A stretch of DNA of 64,000 bases, taken from the NCBI GenBank assembly GCA_013076295.1, contig RQOL01000915.1, positions 1,612,001 to 1,676,000 on the forward strand, read 5' to 3'. A program made the translations under genes and the position numbers. Below, in pieces: positions 13,085 to 28,200 of the stretch. The notes beneath the pieces are model-generated. The model did no database searches, had not been told where the DNA came from, and worked only from the letters and a program-made list of their open reading frames with translations. The number at the start of each line of letters is the position of its first letter. Within the stretch, counting starts at the first letter, position 1. The DNA comes from Sanderia malayensis. Taxonomy: Eukaryota; Cnidaria; Scyphozoa; Semaeostomeae; Pelagiidae.

Positions 13085-16000
13085 TTCCACAATATGCAGC
13101 TGGGTTAAACCATATTGAACTAAGTTAAAACATAAGGAGCTGGTTTCAACAACCTTGGACTAGGTTCAACCATTTGGAGCTGGGTTCAACCATATTGAAC
13201 TAAGTTCAACCATAAAGAACGGGGTTCAAGAAAATTGAACTAAGTTCAACCATATCAAACTAGACTCATCCATATTGAACTAGGTTCAACCATATTGAAC
13301 TAGGTTCGACGATATGGAGCTTGGTTCAACAATATTGGACTATGTTCAACCATAAGGAACAGGCTTCAACAATATTGAATGAGGTTCAACAATATGGAGC
13401 TGGGTTCAACCATATTGAACTAGATTCAACCATATGGAGCTGGGTTCAACAATACTAAGCTAAGTTCAACCAAAAGGAACTGGGATGAACAATCATGAAC
13501 TAGGTTCAACCATATGGAGCTGGGTTCAACCATATTGAACTAAGTTCAACCATGAGGAACTGGGCTCAACAATACTGAACTATGTTCAACCATAAGGAAC
13601 AGGCTTCAACACAATGGAACTAGGTTCAACCATATGGAGCTGGCTTCAACCATATTGAGCTAGATTCAACCATATACAACAAAGTCCAATCATATTGAAT
13701 TAAGTTCAGCCGCATATTGAACTAGGTTCAAAGTATGGACTTAGGTTCAACCATATTGAACTAGCTTCAACCATATGGAACTGGGTTCAACCAAAATGAA
13801 CTAAGTGCCACCATAAGGAACTGGGTTCAACAATATTAAACCAAGTTCAACCATATTAAACATGTTCAATCACATTGAGTGTGGTTCAACCATATCGAAC
13901 TAGATTCAATATTTGGAGCTGGGCTCAACCATATTGAACAAGGTTCAACCACAAGGAACAGGTTCAACAATATTGAACTAAGTTCAACCATATCGAACTA
14001 AGATCAATGAAATTCATATCAAACTAGGTTCAACGATAACGAACTGGCTTCAACAATTTTGAACTAGGTTCAACCACATTGAACTGGGTTCAACCATATT
14101 GAACTAAGTTCAACCATAAGGAACTGAGTTTAAAAATATTGAACTAGGTTCAACCATATGCAGTTGGGTTTAACCATATTGAACACAGTTCAACCATAAG
14201 GAACAGGCTTCAACAATATTGAACTAGGTTCAACCATATGGAGCTGGGTTCAACAATACTGAGCTATGTTCAACCATAAGGAACAGGCTTCAACAATATT
14301 GAACTAGGTTCAACAATATGGAGCTGGGTTCAACCAGATTGACTAAGATAAACCATAAAGAGCTGAGCTCAACAATATTGAACTAGGTTCAACCATATGG
14401 AGCTGGGTTCAACCATATGGAGCTAGATTCAACCATACACAACAAAGTGTAATCATATTGAATTAAGTTCAGCTGTTTTCAGCTGGGTTCCACCATACTG
14501 AACTAAGTTCAACCATAAGGAACTGGTTTAAACAATAATGAACTGAGTTCAACCATAACGTACAAGCTCAATCATATTGAATTAGGTTCAACAATATCGA
14601 ACTAGGTTCCACCATATGCAAGTGGGTTCAACATTATTGAACTAGGTTCAACCAAATGGAGCTGGGTTCAACCATACGGAACTAAGTTCAACCATAAGGA
14701 ACTGGGTTCAACAATACTGAACTATGTTCAACCATAAGGAACAAGCTTCAACAATATTGAACTAGGTTCAACATTATGGAGCTGGGTTCAAGCATATTGA
14801 ACTAGATTCAATGAAATTGATAAAAGCTCAACCATATCGAACTAGATTCATCCATATTGAACTAGGTTCAACCATATGGAGCTGGGTTCAACCATATTGA
14901 AAAAATTGAACCATAAGGATCTGGGCTCAACAAAATGGAACTAGGTTCAACCATATGGAGCTGGGTTCAACCATATTGAGCTAGATTCAACCATATACAA
15001 CAAAGTCCAATCATATTGAATGAAGTTCAGCCGCATATTGAACTAGGTTCAAAGTATGGATTTGGGTTCAACCATATTGAACTAAGTTCAACCATAAGGA
15101 ACTGGTTTAAACAATAATGAACTGAGTTCAACCATAACGAACAAGCTCAATCATATTGAATTAGGTTCAACAATATCGAACTAGGTTCCACCATATGCAA
15201 GTGGGTTCAACATTATTGAACTAGGTTCAACCAAATGGAGCTGGGTTCAACCATACGGAACTAAGTTCAACCATAAGGAACTGGGTTCAACAATACTGAA
15301 TTATGTTCAACAATAAGGAACAGGCTTCACCAATATTGAGCTAGGTTCAACAATATGGAGCTGGGTTCAACCATATTGAACTAGATTCAATGAAATTGAT
15401 AAAGGCTCAACCATGTCAAACTAGATTCCTCAATAGTGAACTAGGTTCAACGTATGGAGCTGGGTTCAACCAGATTGACTAAGTTAAACCATAAGGAGCT
15501 GGGCTCAGCAATATTGAACTAGGTTCAACAATACGGAGCTGGGTTCAACAATATTGAAAAAAGCTGAACCATAAGGATCTGGGCTCAGCAAAATTGAACT
15601 AGGTTCAACCATATGGAGCTGGGTGTAACCATATTGAAAAAAGCTGAACCATAAGGATCTGGGCTCAACCATATTGAACTAGGTTCAACCACAAGGAACA
15701 GGTTCAACAATATTGAACTAGGTTCAGACATATGGACCTGGGTTCAAGCATATTGAAAAAAATTGAACCATAAGGAGATGGGATCAACAATATTGAACTA
15801 GGTTCAACCAAATGGAGTTGGGTTCAACCATACTGAACTAAGTTCAACCATATAGAACTGGGTTAAACAATATTGAACTGAGTACAACCATAATGTATGA
15901 ACTCAATCATATTGAATTAGGTTCAACCATATCAAACTAGGTTCCACTATATGCAGCTGGGTTCAACATTATTGAACTAGGTTCAACCAAATGGAGCTGG

Positions 16001-16800
16001 GTTCAGCCATACTGAACTAAGTTCAACCATAAGGAACTGAGTTTAAAAATATTGAACTAGGTTCAACCATATGGAGCTGGGTTCAACCATATTGAATAAA
16101 GTTCAACCATAAGGAACTAGGTTCAACCATATGGAGCTGGGTTTCACCATACAGAACTGGATACAACCATAGGGAAATGGCTTAAACAATATTGAACTAA
16201 GTTCAACCATATTGAAGAAGCTCAGTCATTGAATTACGTTCAACCATATCGAACTAGGTTCAACCATAAGGAACTGGGTTCAACAATACTGAACTATGTT
16301 CAACCATAAGGAACAAGCTTCAACAATATTGAACTAGGTTCAACATTATGGAGCTGGGTTCAACCATATTGAACTAGATTCAATGAAATTGATAAAAGCT
16401 CAACCATATTGAACTAGATTCATCCATATTGAACTAGGTTCAACCATATGGAGCTGGGTTCAACCATATTGAAAAAATTGAACCATAAGGATCTGGGCTC
16501 AACAAAATGGAACTAGGCTCAACCATATGGAGCTGGGTTCAACCATATTGAGCTAGATTCAACCATATACAACAAAGTCCAATCATATTGAATGAAGTTC
16601 AGCCGCATATTGAACTAGGTTCAAAGTATGGACTTGGGTTCAACCATATTGAACTAAGTTCAACCATAAGGAACTGGTTTAAACAATAATGAACTGAGTT
16701 CAACCATAACGAACAAGCTCAATCATATTGAATTAGGTTCAACAATATCGAACTAGGCTCCACCATATGCAACTGGGTTCAACATTATTGAACTAGGTTC
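13085..16800 (+). repeat. Family II higher-order unit, copy 2, rearranged
   Basis: This copy follows the previous one with a changing offset: 3,649 at the start, about 3,611 at GATCAATGAA (14,002), 3,532 at CAAAGTGTAA (14,443), then 4,111 at GATTCCTC (15,424). It therefore lost a few monomers early and gained about 580 bp in 14.7-15.3 kb, including an extra AACATTATGGAGCTGGG stretch. It diverges from copy 1 near 16,800. Two portions of this copy also occur in the block at 20.9-25.3 kb. Confidence 0.7.
13758..15350 (+). repeat. 1.6-kb segment duplicated at offset 7,151
   Basis: Private variants match at a constant spacing: AAAATGAACTAAGTGCC at 13,793 and 20,944, the unusual AACGTACAAGCTC at about 14,558 and 21,709, and GTATGGATTTGGG near 15,054 and 22,205. 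The constant offset over about 1.6 kb shows no net gain or loss, so this copying event is recent relative to the rest of the block. Confidence 0.8.
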
Positions 16801-17649
16801 AACCATATGGAGCTGGGTTCATCCAAAATGAACTAAGTGCCACCATAAGGAACTGGGTTCAACAATATTAAACCAAATTCAATCATATTCTACAAGTTCA
16901 ATCACATTGAGTGTGGTTCAACCATATCGAACTAGATTCAATATTTGGAGCTGGGCTCAACCATATTGAACTAGGTTCAACCACAAGGAACAGGTTCAAC
17001 AATATTGAACTAGGTTCAGACATATGGAGCTGGGTTCAAGCATATTGAAAAAAATTGAACCATAAGGAGATGGGATCAACAATATTGAACTAGGTTCAAC
17101 CATATGGAGCTGGGTTCAACCATATGGAGCTAGATTCAACCATACACAACAAAGTGTAGTCATATTGAATTAAGTTCAGCCGTTTTCAGCTGGGTTCCAC
17201 CATACTGAACTATGTTCAACCATAAGGAACAGGCTTCAACAATATTGAGCTAGGTTCAACAATATGGAGCTGGGTTCAACCATATTGAACTTAGCTTAAC
17301 CATATTGAGCTACGTTCCACCATAAGGAACTGGGTTCAACAATATTGAACTAAGTTCAACGATAGTGAACAAGTTCCATCACACTGAGTTTGGTTCAACC
17401 ATATTGAACTAGGTTCAACACATGGAGCTGGGTTCAACCATATCGAACTAGATTCATCCATATTGAACTCGGTTGAACCATATGGAGCTAGGTTCAACCA
17501 GATTGACTAAGTTGCACCATAAGGAGATGGGATCAACAATATTGAACTAGGTTCAACCATATGGAGCTGGGTTAAACAATAATGAACTGGGTTCAACAAT
17601 AACGGACAAGCTCATATTGAATTAGGTTCAACAATATCGAACTAGGTTC
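16801..17649 (+). repeat. Monomer mosaic before the first family I unit
   Basis: Contains pieces of several landmark strings: GTGTGGTTCAACCATATCG near 16,911, AATATTTGGAGCTGGG, GTTTGGTTCAACC near 17,388 and GGAGATGGGATCAAC near 17,522, in an order I did not find repeated elsewhere in full. Nothing other than satellite monomers is visible. Confidence 0.6.
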
Positions 17650-20600
17650 CACCATATGCAACTGGGTTCAACATTATTGAACTGGGCTCAACCAAATGGA
17701 GCTGGGTTCACCAATACTGAGCTATGTTCAACCATAAGGAACAGGCTTCAACAATATTGAACTAGGTTCAACAATATGGAGCTGGGTTCAACCATATTGA
17801 ACTAGATTCAATGAAATTGATAAAAGCTCAACCATGTCGAACTAGATTCATCCATAGTGAACTAGGTTCAACAAAAGGGGCTGGGTTCAACCAGATTGAC
17901 TAAGATAAACCATAAAGAGCTGGGCTCAGCAATATTGAACTAGGTTCAACAATATGGAGCTGGGTTCAACCATATTGAAAAAAGCTAAACCATAAGGATC
18001 TGGGCTCAACAATATTGAACTAGGTTCAACCAAATGAAGCTGGGTTCAACCATATGGCGCTAGATTCAACCATACACAACAAAGTGTAATCATATTGAAT
18101 TAAGTTCAGCCGTTTTCAGCTAGGTTCCACCATACTTAACTAAGTTCAAGGAACTGGTTTAAACAATAATGAACTGAGTTCAACCATAACGAACAAGCTT
18201 CAACAATATTGAGCTAGGTTCAACAATATGGAGCTGGGTTCAACCATATTGAACTAGATTCAATGAAATTGATAAAGGTTCAACCATATCGAACTAGATT
18301 CATCCATATTGAACTAGGTTCAACCATATGGAGCTCGGTTCAACAATATTGAACTATGTTCAACCATAAGGAACAGGCTTCAACAATATTGAACTAGGTT
18401 CAACAATATGGAGCTGGGTTCAACCATATCGAACTAGGTTCAACCACATTGAACTGGGTTCAACCATATTGCATTAAGTTCAACCATAAGGAACTGAGTT
18501 TAAAAATATTGAACTAGGTTCAACCATATGGAGCTGGGTTCAACCATATTGAACAAAGTTCAACCATAAGGAACTAGGTTCAACCATATGGAGCTGGGTT
18601 TCACCATACAGAGCTGGATACAACCATAGGGAAAGGGCTTAAACAATATTGAACTAAGGTCAACCATATTGAACAAGCTCAGTCATTGAATTACGTTCAA
18701 CCATATCGAACTAGATTCAATGAAATTGATAAAAGCTCAACCATATCGAACTAGATTCATCCATATTGAACTCGGTTGAACCATATGGAGCTAGGTTCAA
18801 CCAGATTGACTAAGTTCAACCATAAGGAACTGGGTTCAACAATATTGAACTATGTACAACCATATGGAGCTGGGCTCAACTATATTGAACTAAGTTGAAC
18901 CATATTGAACTAACTTCAATGAAATTGAATTAGGTTCAACCACATGGAGCTTCTTTCAACCATACTGAACTAAGTTCAACCATAAGGAACTGGGTTCAAC
19001 AAAATTGAACTATGTTCAAGGATATTGAGCAAGTTCCATCACTTTGAGTTTGGTTCAACCATATTGAACTAGGTTCAAAGTATGGACCTGGGTTCAACCA
19101 TATTGAACTAGGTTCAACCATATGGAGGTGGGTTCAACCATATTCAACAAAGTTCAACCATCAGGAACTTGGTTCAACCATATGGAGCTGGGTTTCACCA
19201 TACAGAACTGAGTACAATGACTGGGTTAAACAATATTGAACTAAGTTCAACCATATTGAACAAGCTCAGTCATTGAATTACGTTCAACCATATCGAACTT
19301 GGCTCCACAATATACAGCTGGGTTCAACCATATTGAACTAAGTTCAACCATAAGGAACTGGGTTAAGCAATAATGAACTGGGTTCAACCATAACGAACAA
19401 GCTCAATCATATTGAATTAGGTTCAACAAAATCGAACTAGGTTCCACCATATGCAACTGGGTTCAACATTATTGAACTGGGTTCAACCAAATGGAGCTGG
19501 GTTCAACAATACTGAGCTATGTTCAACCATAAGGAACAGGCTTCAACAATATTGAACTAGGTTTAACAATATGGAGCTGGGTTCAACCATATTGAACTAG
19601 ATTCAACCTTATGGAGCTGGGTACAATTATTTTAAACTATGTTCAACCATAAGGAACTGGGTTCAACAATATTGAACTATGTACAACCATATGGAGCTGG
19701 GTTCAACTATATTGAACTAAGTTGAACCACATTGAACTAAGTTCAATGAAATTGAATTAGGTTCAACCACATGGAGCTTGTTTCAACCATACTGAACTAA
19801 GTTCAATCATAAGGAAATGGGTTCAACAAAATTGAACTATGTTCAAGGATATTGAGCAAGTTCCATCACATTGAGTTTGGTTCAACCATATTGAACTAGG
19901 TTCAAAGCATGGACCTGGGTTCAACCATATTGAACTAGGTTCAACCATATTGAACTAGGTTCAACCATACACAACAAAGTGTAATCATATTGAATTAAGT
20001 TCTGCCATTTTGAGCTGGGTTCCACCATACTGAACTAAGTTCAACGATAAGGAACTGGGTTAAACAATATTGACCCTAGTACAACCATAATGAACAAGCT
20101 CAATCATATTGAATTAGGTTAAACCATATCGAACTAGGTTCCACCATATGCAGCTGGGTTCAACATTATTGAACTAGGTTCAACCAAATGGAGCTGGGTT
20201 CAACCATACTGAACTAAGTTCAACCATAAGGAACTGGCTTCAACAATACTGAACTATGTTCAACCATAAGGAACAGGCTTCAACAATATTGAACTAGGTT
20301 CAACAATATGGAGCTGGGTTCAACCATATTGAACTAGATTCAATGAAATTCATAAAGGCTCAACCATGTGGAACTAGATTCATCCATATTGAACTAGGTT
20401 CAACCATATGGAGCCTGGTTCAACCATATGGAGCTAGATTCAACCATACACAACAAAGTGTAATCATATTGAATTAAGTTCAGCCATTCTGAGCTGGGTT
20501 CCACCTTACTGAACTAAGTTCAACGATAAGGAACTGGGTTAAACAATATTGAACTTAGTACAACCATAATGAACAAGCTCAATCATATTGAATTAGGTTC

Positions 20601-20909
20601 AACCATATCGAAGTAGGTTCCACCATATGCAGCTGGGTTCAACATTATTGAACTAGGTTCAACCAAATGGAGTTGGGTTCAACCATACTGAACTAAGTTC
20701 AACCATATAGAATCGGGTTAAACAATATTGAACTGAGTACAACCATAATGTATAAGCTCAATCATATTGAATTAGGTTCAACCATATCAAACTAGGTTCC
20801 ACCATATGCAACTGGGTTCAACATTATTGAACTGGGCTCAACCAAATGGAGCTGGGTTCACCAATACTGAGCTATGTTCAACCATAAGGAACAGGCTTCA
20901 ACAATATTG
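17650..20909 (+). repeat. Family I higher-order unit, early copy
   Basis: Carries the family I landmarks: AAAAGGGGCTGGG (17,873), CATACTTAACTAAG (18,131), GAACTCGGTTGAACC, TGGCTCCACAATATACAG (19,300), AGAATCGGGTTAAAC (about 20,709) and GGTTCACCAATACTGAGC (about 20,855). The left part matches 26.8-28.36 kb at offsets of 9,138 then 9,058; the 80-bp change is four monomers present here (about 17,965-18,045) but absent there. The right part matches 25,289-26,880 at offset 5,988. It keeps ancestral states (AACCTTATGG, GGAAATGGGTTC) that later copies have changed. Confidence 0.75.
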
Positions 20910-23900
20910 AACTAGCTTCAACCATATGGAACTGGGTTCAACCAAAATGAACTAAGTGCCACCATAAGGAACTGGGTTCAACAATATTAAACCAAGTTCA
21001 ACCATATTAAACATGTTCAATCACATTGAGTGTGGTTCAACCATATCGAACTAGATTCAATATTTGGAGCTGGGCTCAACCATATTGAACAAGGTTCAAC
21101 CACAAGGAACAGGTTCAACAATATTGAACTAAGTTCAACCATATCGAACTAAGATCAATGAAATTCATATCAAACTAGGTTCAACGATAACGAACTGGCT
21201 TCAACAATTTTGAACTAGGTTCAACCACATTGAACTGGGTTCAACCATATTGAACTAAGTTCAACCATAAGGAACTGAGTTTAAAAATATTGAACTAGGT
21301 TCAACCATATGCAGTTGGGTTTAACCATATTGAACACAGTTCAACCATAAGGAACAGGCTTCAACAATATTGAACTAGGTTCAACCATATGGAGCTGGGT
21401 TCAACAATACTGAGCTATGTTCAACCATAAGGAACAGGCTTCAACAATATTGAACTAGGTTCAACAATATGGAGCTGGGTTCAACCAGATTGACTAAGAT
21501 AAACCATAAAGAGCTGAGCTCAACAATATTGAACTAGGTTCAACCATATGGAGCTGGGTTCAACCATATGGAGCTAGATTCAACCATACACAACAAAGTG
21601 TAATCATATTGAATTAAGTTCAGCTGTTTTCAGCTGGGTTCCACCATACTGAACTAAGTTCAACCATAAGGAACTGGTTTAAACAATAATGAACTGAGTT
21701 CAACCATAACGTACAAGCTCAATCATATTGAATTAGGTTCAACAATATCGAACTAGGTTCCACCATATGCAAGTGGGTTCAACATTATTGAACTAGGTTC
21801 AACCAAATGGAGCTGGGTTCAACCATACGGAACTAAGTTCAACCATAAGGAACTGGGTTCAACAATACTGAACTATGTTCAACCATAAGGAACAAGCTTC
21901 AACAATATTGAACTAGGTTCAACATTATGGAGCTGGGTTCAAGCATATTGAACTAGATTCAATGAAATTGATAAAAGCTCAACCATATCGAACTAGATTC
22001 ATCCATATTGAACTAGGTTCAACCATATGGAGCTGGGTTCAACCATATTGAAAAAATTGAACCATAAGGATCTGGGCTCAACAAAATGGAACTAGGTTCA
22101 ACCATATGGAGCTGGGTTCAACCATATTGAGCTAGATTCAACCATATACAACAAAGTCCAATCATATTGAATGAAGTTCAGCCGCATATTGAACTAGGTT
22201 CAAAGTATGGATTTGGGTTCAACCATATTGAACTAAGTTCAACCATAAGGAACTGGTTTAAACAATAATGAACTGAGTTCAACCATAACGAACAAGCTCA
22301 ATCATATTGAATTAGGTTCAACAATATCGAACTAGGTTCCACCATATGCAAGTGGGTTCAACATTATTGAACTAGGTTCAACCAAATGGAGCTGGGTTCA
22401 ACCATACGGAACTAAGTTCAACCATAAGGAACTGGGTTCAACAATACTGAATTATGTTCAACAATAAGGAACAGGCTTCAACAATATTGAGCTAGGTTCA
22501 ACAATATGGAGCTGGGTTCAACCATATTGAACTAAGTTAAAACATAAGGAGCTGGTTTCAACAATCTTGGACTAGGTTCAACCATATGGAGCTGGATTCA
22601 ACCATATTGAACTAAGTTCAACCATAAGGAACCGAGTTTAAAAATATTCAACTAGGTTCAACCATTTGGAGCTGGGTTCAACCATATTGAACTAAGTTCA
22701 ACCATAAAGAACGGGGTTCAAGAAAATTGAACTAAGTTCAACCATATTGAACTAGATTCAATGAAATTGATAAAGGTTCAACCATATCAAACTAGACTCA
22801 TCCATATTGAACTAGGTTCAACCATATTGAACTAGGTTCAACGATATGGAGCTTGGTTCAACAATATTGAACTATGTTCAACCATAAGGAACAGGCTTCA
22901 ACAATATTGAACGAGGTTCAACAATATGGAGCTGGGTTCAACCATATTGAACTAGATTCAACCATATGGAGCTGGGTTCAACAATACTAAGCTAAGTTCA
23001 ACCAAAAGGAACTGGGATGAACAATCATGAACTAGGTTCAACCATATGGAGCTGGGTTCAACCATATTGAACTAAGTTCAACCATAAGGAACTGGGCTCA
23101 ACAATACTGAACTGTGTTCAACCATAAGGAACAGGCTTCAACACAATGGAACTAGGTTCAACCATATGGAGCTGGCTTCAACCATATTGAGCTAGATTCA
23201 ACCATATACAACAAAGTCCAATCATATTGAATTAAGTTCAGCCGCATATTGAACTAGGTTCAAAGTATGGACTTGGGTCAACCATATTGAACTAGCTTCA
23301 ACCATATGGAGCTGGGTTCAACCAAAATGAACTAAGTGCCACCATAAGGAACTGGGTTCAATAATAATAAACCAAGTTCAACCATATTAAACATGTTCAA
23401 TCACATTGAGTGTGGTTCAACCATATCGAACTAGATTCAATATTTGGAGCTGGGCTCAACCATATTGAACAAGGTTCAACCACAAGGAACAGGTTCAACA
23501 ATATTGAACTAAGTTCAACCATATTGAACTAAGATCAATGAAATTCATATCAAACTAGGTTCAACGATAACGAACTGGCTTCAACAATTTTGAACTAGGT
23601 TCAACCACATTGAACTGGGTTCAACCATATTGAACTAAGTTCAACCATAAGGAACTGAGTTTAAAAATATTGAACTAGGTTCAACCATATGCAGTTGGGT
23701 TTAACCATATTGAACAAAGTTCATCCATAAGGAACAGGCTTCAACAATATTGAACTAGGTTCAACCATATGGAGCTGGGTTCAACAATACTGAGCTATGT
23801 TCAACCATAAGGAACAGGCTTCAACAATATTGAACTAGGTTCAACAATATGGAGCTGGGTTCAACCAGATTGACTAAGATAAACCATAAAGAGCTGAGCT

Positions 23901-25288
23901 CAGCAATTTTGAACTAGGTTCAACAATATGGAGCTGGGTTCAACCATATTGAAAAAAGCTGAACCATAAGGATCTGGGCTCAACAATATTGAACTAGGTT
24001 CAACCATATGGAGCTGGGTTCAACCATATGGAGCTAGATTCAACCATACACAACAAAGTGTAATCATATTGAATTAAGTTCAGCTGTTTTCAGCTGGGTT
24101 CCACCATACTGAACTAAGTTCAACCATAAGGAACTGGTTTAAACAATAATGAACTGAGTTCAACCATAACGAACAAGCTCAATCATATTGAATTAGGTTC
24201 AACAATATCGAACTAGGTTCCACCATATGCAAGTGGGTTCAACATTATTGAACTAGGTTCAACCAAATGGAGCTGGGTTCAACCATACGGAACTAAGTTC
24301 AACCATAAGGAACTGGGTTCAACAATACTGAATTATGTTCAACAATAAGGAACAGGCTTCACCAATATTGAGCTAGGTTCAACAATATGGAGCTGGGTTC
24401 AACCATATTGAACTAGATTCAATGAAATTGATAAAGGCTCAACCATGTCAAACTAGATTCCTCAATAGTGAACTAGGTTCAACATATGGAGCTGGGTTCA
24501 ACCAGATTGACTAAGTTAAACCATAAGGAGCTGGGCTCAGCAATATTGAACTAGGTTCAACAATACGGAGCTGGGTTCAACAATATTGAAAAAAGCTGAA
24601 CCATAAGGATCTGGGCTCAGCAAAATTGAACTAGGTTCAACCATATGGAGCTGGGTGTAACCATATTGAAAAAAGCTGAACCATAAGGATCTGGGCTCAA
24701 CCATATTGAACTAGGTTCAACCACAAGGAACAGGTTCAACAATATTGAACTAGGTTCAGACATATGGACCTGGGTTCAAGCATATTGAAAAAAATTGAAC
24801 CATAAGGAGATGGGATCAACAATATTGAACTAGGTTCAACCAAATGGAGTTGGGTTCAACCATACTGAACTAAGTTCAACCATATAGAACTGGGTTAAAC
24901 AATATTGAACTGAGTACAACCATAATGTATGAACTCAATCATATTGAATTAGGTTCAACCATATCAAACTAGGTTCCACTATATGCAGCTGGGTTCAACA
25001 TTATTGAACTAGGTTCAACCAAATGGAGCTGGGTTCAACCATACTGAACTAAGTTCAACCATAAGGAACTGAGTTTAAAAATATTGAACTAGGTTCAACC
25101 ATATGGAGCTGGGTTCAACCATATTGAATAAAGTTCAACCATAAGGAACTAGGTTCAACCATATGGAGCTGGGTTTCACCATACAGAACTGGATACAACC
25201 ATAGGGAAATGGCTTAAACAATATTGAACTAAGTTCAACCATATTGAAGAAGCTCAGTCATTGAATTACGTTCAACCATATCGAACTT
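20910..25288 (+). repeat. Family II mosaic block between family I units
   Basis: Three sources can be read. The segment 20,910-22,500 matches 13,758-15,350 at offset 7,151. The segment 22,520-24,360 matches about 9,470-11,220 at offset 13,141 (AAAGAACGGGG at 22,706, GATCAATGAA at 23,532). The segment 24,357-25,270 matches 15,325-16,238 at offset 9,032 (CTTCACCAATATTG at 24,357, GTATGAACTCAATC at 24,928). The block ends where GAAGAAGCTCAGTC joins TGGCTCCACAATATACAG of the first tandem family I unit. Confidence 0.7.
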
Positions 25289-28200
25289 GGCTCCACAATA
25301 TACAGCTGGGTTCAACCATATTGAACTAAGTTCAACCATAAGGAACTGGGTTAAGCAATAATGAACTGGGTTCAACCATAACGAACAAGCTCAATCATAT
25401 TGAATTAGGTTCAACAAAATCGAACTAGGTTCCACCATATGCAACTGGGTTCAACATTATTGAACTGGGTTCAACCAAATGGAGCTGGGTTCAACAATAC
25501 TGAGCTATGTTCAACCATAAGGAACAGGCTTCAACAATATTGAACTAGGTTTAACAATATGGAGCTGGGTTCAACCATATTGAACTAGATTCAACCTTAT
25601 GGAGCTGGGTACAATTATTTTAAACTATGTTCAACCATAAGGAACTGGGTTCAACAATATTGAACTATGTACAACCATATGGAGCTGGGTTCAACTATAT
25701 TGAACTAAGTTGAACCACATTGAACTAAGTTCAATGAAATTGAATTAGGTTCAACCACATGGAGCTTGTTTCAACCATACTGAACTAAGTTCAATCATAA
25801 GGAAATGGGTTCAACAAAATTGAACTATGTTCAAGGATATTGAGCAAGTTCCATCACATTGAGTTTGGTTCAACCATATTGAACTAGGTTCAAAGCATGG
25901 ACCTGGGTTCAACCATATTGAACTAGGTTCAACCATATTGAACTAGGTTCAACCATACACAACAAAGTGTAATCATATTGAATTAAGTTCTGCCATTTTG
26001 AGCTGGGTTCCACCATACTGAACTAAGTTCAACGATAAGGAACTGGGTTAAACAATATTGAACCTAGTACAACCATAATGAACAAGCTCAATCATATTGA
26101 ATTAGGTTAAACCATATCGAACTAGGTTCCACCATATGCAGCTGGGTTCAACATTATTGAACTAGGTTCAACCAAATGGAGCTGGGTTCAACCATACTGA
26201 ACTAAGTTCAACCATAAGGAACTGGCTTCAACAATACTGAACTATGTTCAACCATAAGGAACAGGCTTCAACAATATTGAACTAGGTTCAACAATATGGA
26301 GCTGGGTTCAACCATATTGAACTAGATTCAATGAAATTCATAAAGGCTCAACCATGTGGAACTAGATTCATCCATATTGAACTAGGTTCAACCATATGGA
26401 GCCTGGTTCAACCATATGGAGCTAGATTCAACCATACACAACAAAGTGTAATCATATTGAATTAAGTTCAGCCATTCTGAGCTGGGTTCCACCTTACTGA
26501 ACTAAGTTCAACGATAAGGAACTGGGTTAAACAATATTGAACTTAGTACAACCATAATGAACAAGCTCAATCATATTGAATTAGGTTCAACCATATCGAA
26601 GTAGGTTCCACCATATGCAGCTGGGTTCAACATTATTGAACTAGGTTCAACCAAATGGAGTTGGGTTCAACCATACTGAACTAAGTTCAACCATATAGAA
26701 TCGGGTTAAACAATATTGAACTGAGTACAACCATAATGTATAAGCTCAATCATATTGAATTAGGTTCAACCATATCAAACTAGGTTCCACCATATGCAAC
26801 TGGGTTCAACATTATTGAACTGGGCTCAACCAAATGGAGCTGGGTTCACCAATACTGAGCTATGTTCAAACATAAGGAACAGGCTTCAACAATATTGAAC
26901 TAGGTTCAACAATATGGAGCTGGGTTCAACCATATTGAACTAGATTCAATGAAATTGATAAAAGCTCAACCATGTCGAACTAGATTCATCCATAGTGAAC
27001 TAGGTTCAACAAAAGGGGCTGGGTTCAACCAGATTGACTAAGATAAACCATAAAGAGCTGGGCTCAGCAATATTGAACTAGGTTCAACAATATGGAGCTG
27101 GGTTCAACCATATGGCGCTAGATTCAACCATACACAACAAAGTGTAATCATATTGAATTAAGTTCAGCCGTTTTCAGCTGGGTTCCACCATACTTAACTA
27201 AGTTCAAGGAACTGGTTTAAACAATAATGAACTGAGTTCAACCATAACGAACAAGCTTCAACAATATTGAGCTAGGTTCAACAATATGGAGCTGGGTTCA
27301 ACCATATTGAACTAGATTCAATGAAATTGATAAAGGTTCAACCATATCGAACTAGATTCATCCATATTGAACTAGGTTCAACCATATGGAGCTCGGTTCA
27401 ACAATATTGAACTATGTTCAACCATAAGGAACAGGCTTCAAAAATATTGAACTAGGTTCAACAATATGGAGCTGGGTTCAACCATATCGAACTAGGTTCA
27501 ACCACATTGAACTGGGTTCAACCATATTGCATTAAGTTCAACCATAAGGAACTGAGTTTAAAAATATTGAACTAGGTTCAACCATATGGAGCTGGGTTCA
27601 ACCATATTGAACAAAGTTCAACCATAAGGAACTAGGTTCAACCATATGGAGCTGGGTTTCACCATACAGAACTGGATATAACCATAGGGAAATGGCTTAA
27701 ACAATATTGAACTAAGGTCAACCATATTGAACAAGCTCAGTCATTGAATTACGTTCAACCATATCGAACTAGATTCAATGAAATTGATAAAAGCTCAACC
27801 ATATCGAACTAGATTCATCCATATTGAACTCGGTTGAACCATATGGAGCTAGGTTCAACCAGATTGACTAAGTTCAACCATAAGGAACTGGGTTCAACAA
27901 TATTGAACTATGTACAACCATATGGAGCTGGGCTCAACTATATTGAACTAAGTTGAACCATATTGAACTAACTTCAATGAAATTGAATTAGGTTCAACCA
28001 CATGGAGCTTCTTTCAACCATACTGAACTAAGTTCAACCATAAGGAACTGGGTTCAACAAAATTGAACTATGTTCAAGGATATTGAGCAAGTTCCATCAC
28101 TTTGAGTTTGGTTCAACCATATTGAACTAGGTTCAAAGTATGGACCTGGGTTCAACCATATTGAACTAGGTTCAACCATATGGAGGTGGGTTCAACCATA

